From: Ignavibacteria bacterium UBA961 | GTDB taxonomy: Bacteria; Bacteroidota; Ignavibacteria; Kapaibacteriales; UBA961 | DNA: 8,424 bases | Direction of reading: 5' to 3' | Assembly: GCA_002293005.1 (NCBI GenBank) | Contig: DBCJ01000008.1 | Coordinates: 1-8,424, forward strand | In this document: positions 6,151-8,424 of the stretch, in pieces | How positions within the stretch are numbered: position 1 is the first letter of the stretch | Layout of the letters: every line of letters starts with the position of its first letter | Position numbers and translations under genes: made by a program | The notes under the pieces: model-generated | Database searches by the model: none | The model's input: only the letters and a program-made list of their open reading frames with translations | What the model was told of the DNA's origin: nothing

Positions 6151-7493
6151 AAGTTCTCTTCTTTTAGAATTGAATCTCGGATGACTTCTCTCTCCTTCGA
6201 AGATGCGATATCAGGTTCCTTTGTTGATCGCATGAATGTGTATACAGGTTTTGTTTGAATCAGGCGACCATTATAAAAAGCACATTGCAGAAAAAATGCT
6301 CTTCGGACTTCAGGTTTATAAGTTTGATCAAAGAGAAAATTCCCCGTTCCATAAAATAGCATCTTCCCTTTATGCATTCCGATTTCTTGCACGACATGTG
6401 CTTGTGAACCAATGAGAATATCTGCTCCATAATCAATCAGTCTTTTTGAAATTGCTCTCTGGGCAGTATGTGGTGTATATCCATCGACTTCACTGAATTG
6501 CATGCAAGCGATTATTATATTAATTCCCATCTTTCGCAGAGAGTCAATCATGGATTTTGCTTTTGCATCTGAATATCGATTGGCTCCAGGACCCGCACCG
6601 GCACATTCACCGAGTGGACATCGTTCATTGAATCCAATCCATGCGATGCGAGTTGAATCTTTGAGTGTGAAAATAAGCGGTGTATTTGCTTCTTCAGCAT
6701 TTGCACCTCCGCCAAAGTATTTCATATCATTCTGTTTATACCAATTCAATGCCTTGAGATATGGTGGGATACCTCGATCCAGATTATGATTACCGGTAAG
6801 CTCAATGATATTTGCTCGCAAGGCTTTGAGCACATCCATGTGTTTGGTTTTCGTGAGAAAGGAGAGTCGCATTCCGGCATAAGAACAAGTATCATCAATC
6901 GATACTTCATTACTAATATGTACAAGCTCTGATGATGCAAAGTATGGCTTGATATATTGGACATATTTTTCAATTGGATTTCTGTCGAGATAGATTCCCG
7001 TGGAACGCGTCAGAGCAGTCACGCCTGTGTGAATATATTTCGTGATATGCTTCTCGAATGAAAAAGCATGTTTTGATTTCAAGTGGAGTGGATAATTTTT
7101 TGGATTCGTGAAATAATCCATGGAATCAATTGCAAGAGGAAGGAAGCGATTGGAAAGCGAATCAATGCTCAACAGAATGAGATTATTTCGAGAGCGATCA
7201 TTCCAATCTTGCAATGACTGAATGCGGGGTTGATCAATATTCCAATTGGATTTCACGAAATCTCGAATATCACTTGTTATCGTGATTTTGCCGGACCTCA
7301 CACCTTGAATTATCTCATTCATGCTGATGGAAGTCTGATCGTGAAGATATGTACCTACTATGAAAAGTGGGATACTGTCATTGATTGTACTTATTGATTC
7401 AATTTGAATCTGTTCTTTTGGCTTTTCGCTCTTGCAGGATTGACATTGCAGTACTAAGATCGAAAAAAAGAATAGTAAAAAGATGCCGTTCAT
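6147..7493 (-). CDS. CapA-like (PGA_cap, metallophosphoesterase-fold) putative lipoprotein
   Basis: A 448-aa protein. A hydrophobic N-terminus (residues 4-15) ends in cysteines; C20 after QS is the likelier lipidation site, C17 the alternative, though the lipobox is not canonical. Residues about 150-390 match the CapA/PgsA-type poly-gamma-glutamate synthesis family: HTGVTALTR (155-163), ISNEVS (193-198), TGNHNLDRG (233-241), QFSEVDGYTP (332-341), GADILIGSQAHVVQ (356-369) and GTGNFLFDQ (382-390). Classic CapA proteins have a GDxML-like first motif and HWGxE; here these positions read HTGVTALTR and QFSE, so the metal site is altered while NHNxD and the HVVQ histidine remain. Residues about 40-150 form an extra N-terminal segment I cannot name. 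GGGGAA six bases before the ATG (7505-7500) supports the start. The 28-bp gap from the upstream MFS gene suggests co-transcription. Actual substrate is unknown; capsule polyglutamate synthesis should not be assumed, because no capB or capC is in view. Confidence 0.85.
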   Translation of the reverse strand: MNGIFLLFFFSILVLQCQSCKSEKPKEQIQIESISTINDSIPLFIVGTYLHDQTSISMNEIIQGVRSGKITITSDIRDFVKSNWNIDQPRIQSLQDWNDRSRNNLILLSIDSLSNRFLPLAIDSMDYFTNPKNYPLHLKSKHAFSFEKHITKYIHTGVTALTRSTGIYLDRNPIEKYVQYIKPYFASSELVHISNEVSIDDTCSYAGMRLSFLTKTKHMDVLKALRANIIELTGNHNLDRGIPPYLKALNWYKQNDMKYFGGGANAEEANTPLIFTLKDSTRIAWIGFNERCPLGECAGAGPGANRYSDAKAKSMIDSLRKMGINIIIACMQFSEVDGYTPHTAQRAISKRLIDYGADILIGSQAHVVQEIGMHKGKMLFYGTGNFLFDQTYKPEVRRAFFLQCAFYNGRLIQTKPVYTFMRSTKEPDIASSKEREVIRDSILKEENF

Positions 7494-7499
7494 GAAGAG

Positions 7500-7505
7500 T
7501 TCCCC
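7500..7505 (-). promoter_or_regulatory. Ribosome binding site of the CapA-like gene
   Basis: The minus strand reads GGGGAA six bases before the ATG at 7493-7491. It lies in the short gap after the MFS stop codon, as expected for translation of a second gene in an operon. No terminator-like hairpin is present in the gap. Confidence 0.5.
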
Positions 7506-7521
7506 GGCGATATGGATAAGA

Positions 7522-8424
7522 TTATTGTTTCAAAAGCAAATACAATGCAATCACTCCAGCGATGATTCCGATGAATGTATAGAGTGTCGTAATGCCGGAC
7601 ATCACGACGATCGGTTGAGCAATCACAGGAGACAAAAATTGTCCGAGATAGAGAGAAGATGTGATGACCCCAACAGATCTTCCGCGCAGTGGCGGTGCCG
7701 CAATGCTGATCACCCAGAGTCGCATTGATGGCATGAGAAGCCCGATTCCTGCACCTGCAAATAATGCAAAGACTATAGTAATGAAGAAAGTGTTTGCAAT
7801 GGAGAGTCCTAAAAATCCCATTGCGAGCAATGCAAATGCTCTTCCACCCAATCCCGAAAAATGATGAAGTCGTTTAAGATATGGCATTGCATAAGATGAA
7901 AAACCTCCGGCCAAAGTCGCAAGTGATACCACTGCTCCTGCTTTTGCCGGTGAATCAATCCCATGGAGTGCAAGAAGGAATGGTAATTGCGTCGGAATGG
8001 CATAGAAAAAGACCATTCCGGCAAATACGATCAATCCGATTCCTGCAATGTGAATCGGTTTTCCATATTGCATATCAATTGAATTAGATTTACCGACATT
8101 ATTGAGATATGCTTCCTTTTCAAGATGCACATTTGGCTCATGTATGAAGAAATATGCAGGAATGGCGAGTATGAATGCAAGTGCATAGAGCGAGAATGGA
8201 TAACGCCAACTCATGAGTGCAAGAAATCCTGCTAGGGCAACAAAAATCACTCCACCGAATGAGATGAATGTTCCTTGCAGACCCAGCATTTTATTGCGCT
8301 CTTCGCCCATATAATAATCTGCGATCAGGGTTTGAGCTGATGTCATGATTCCGGCAACGCCAAGTCCCAAACATGCTCTTGCGATGATGAAATGTTGCAG
8401 ACTTTCAAGATAAAGTCCTGTAGT
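7522..8424 (-). CDS. MFS transporter (DHA1-like), 5' end missing
   Basis: The frame is open from the right edge for 300 codons to TAA at 7524-7522, so the start and about the first three membrane segments lie outside the window. A TTG within the frame at 8370-8368 is not a credible start because upstream codons continue a typical fourth helix. In fragment numbering, RACLGLG at 16-22 fits MFS motif B in TM4. Roughly nine hydrophobic segments follow: about 11-32, 48-71, 74-94, a polar loop 95-123, then 124-145, 159-181, 197-214, 215-234, 250-270 and 274-298, as expected for TM4-TM12 of a 12-TM protein. The protein is an inner-membrane secondary transporter, by family likely a proton-coupled exporter of small molecules or drugs. 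The substrate cannot be read from the sequence. Its short distance to the CapA-like gene suggests a common transcript. Confidence 0.88.
   Translation of the reverse strand, partial: TTGLYLESLQHFIIARACLGLGVAGIMTSAQTLIADYYMGEERNKMLGLQGTFISFGGVIFVALAGFLALMSWRYPFSLYALAFILAIPAYFFIHEPNVHLEKEAYLNNVGKSNSIDMQYGKPIHIAGIGLIVFAGMVFFYAIPTQLPFLLALHGIDSPAKAGAVVSLATLAGGFSSYAMPYLKRLHHFSGLGGRAFALLAMGFLGLSIANTFFITIVFALFAGAGIGLLMPSMRLWVISIAAPPLRGRSVGVITSSLYLGQFLSPVIAQPIVVMSGITTLYTFIGIIAGVIALYLLLKQ

Overview
The window holds four protein genes and one sizeable intergenic region. They suggest a Gram-negative, didermic bacterium with moderate G+C and weak Shine-Dalgarno signals. The outer-membrane evidence is a secreted protein ending in an Omp85-type beta-barrel with a terminal Phe, together with a lipoprotein signal. 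The style of the genes (large class II ribonucleotide reductase, protease/PD40-propeller/barrel fusion, divergent CapA-like lipoprotein) resembles the Bacteroidota/Chlorobiota/Ignavibacteria/Kapabacteria neighbourhood. That placement is inference and was not tested.

Layout. (1) Positions 1-2415, minus strand: the first 805 codons of a B12-dependent (class II) ribonucleotide reductase, NrdJ. It runs off the left edge and lacks its C-terminal part. (2) Positions 2416-2994: a 579-bp divergent intergenic region. It holds a candidate nrdJ promoter overlapped by a perfect 7-bp inverted repeat, leader hairpins, a DnaA-box-like 9-mer, a short tandem repeat and a weak candidate promoter for the rightward gene. 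No convincing small gene, tRNA or cobalamin riboswitch was found. (3) Positions 2995-6150, plus strand: a 1051-aa secreted protein that joins a gluzincin (peptidase MA-like) metalloprotease, a TolB-like PD40 propeller and a BamA-like 16-strand-size barrel. (4) Positions 6147-7493, minus strand: a CapA-like (PGA_cap fold) putative lipoprotein. It is convergent with gene 3, and the two stop codons interlock in a TTAA. (5) Positions 7522-8424, minus strand: the C-terminal 300 residues of an MFS (DHA1-like) transporter, truncated by the right edge. It lies 28 bp upstream of the CapA-like gene, so the two probably form one transcription unit.

How they fit together. NrdJ supplies deoxynucleotides in the cytoplasm and looks like a single-gene unit here. 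The fusion protein and the CapA-like lipoprotein are both exported, and the MFS protein sits in the inner membrane, so the right two thirds of the window has an envelope theme. No direct pathway link among the genes is visible.

The best leads are a perfect 24-bp palindrome inside the start of nrdJ (positions 2322-2345), the dyad over the nrdJ promoter, the protease-propeller-barrel architecture of the 1051-aa protein, and the changed metal-site motifs of the CapA-like protein. I saw no mobile element, CRISPR array, tRNA or rRNA. I do not see strong evidence for an entirely new multi-gene system.
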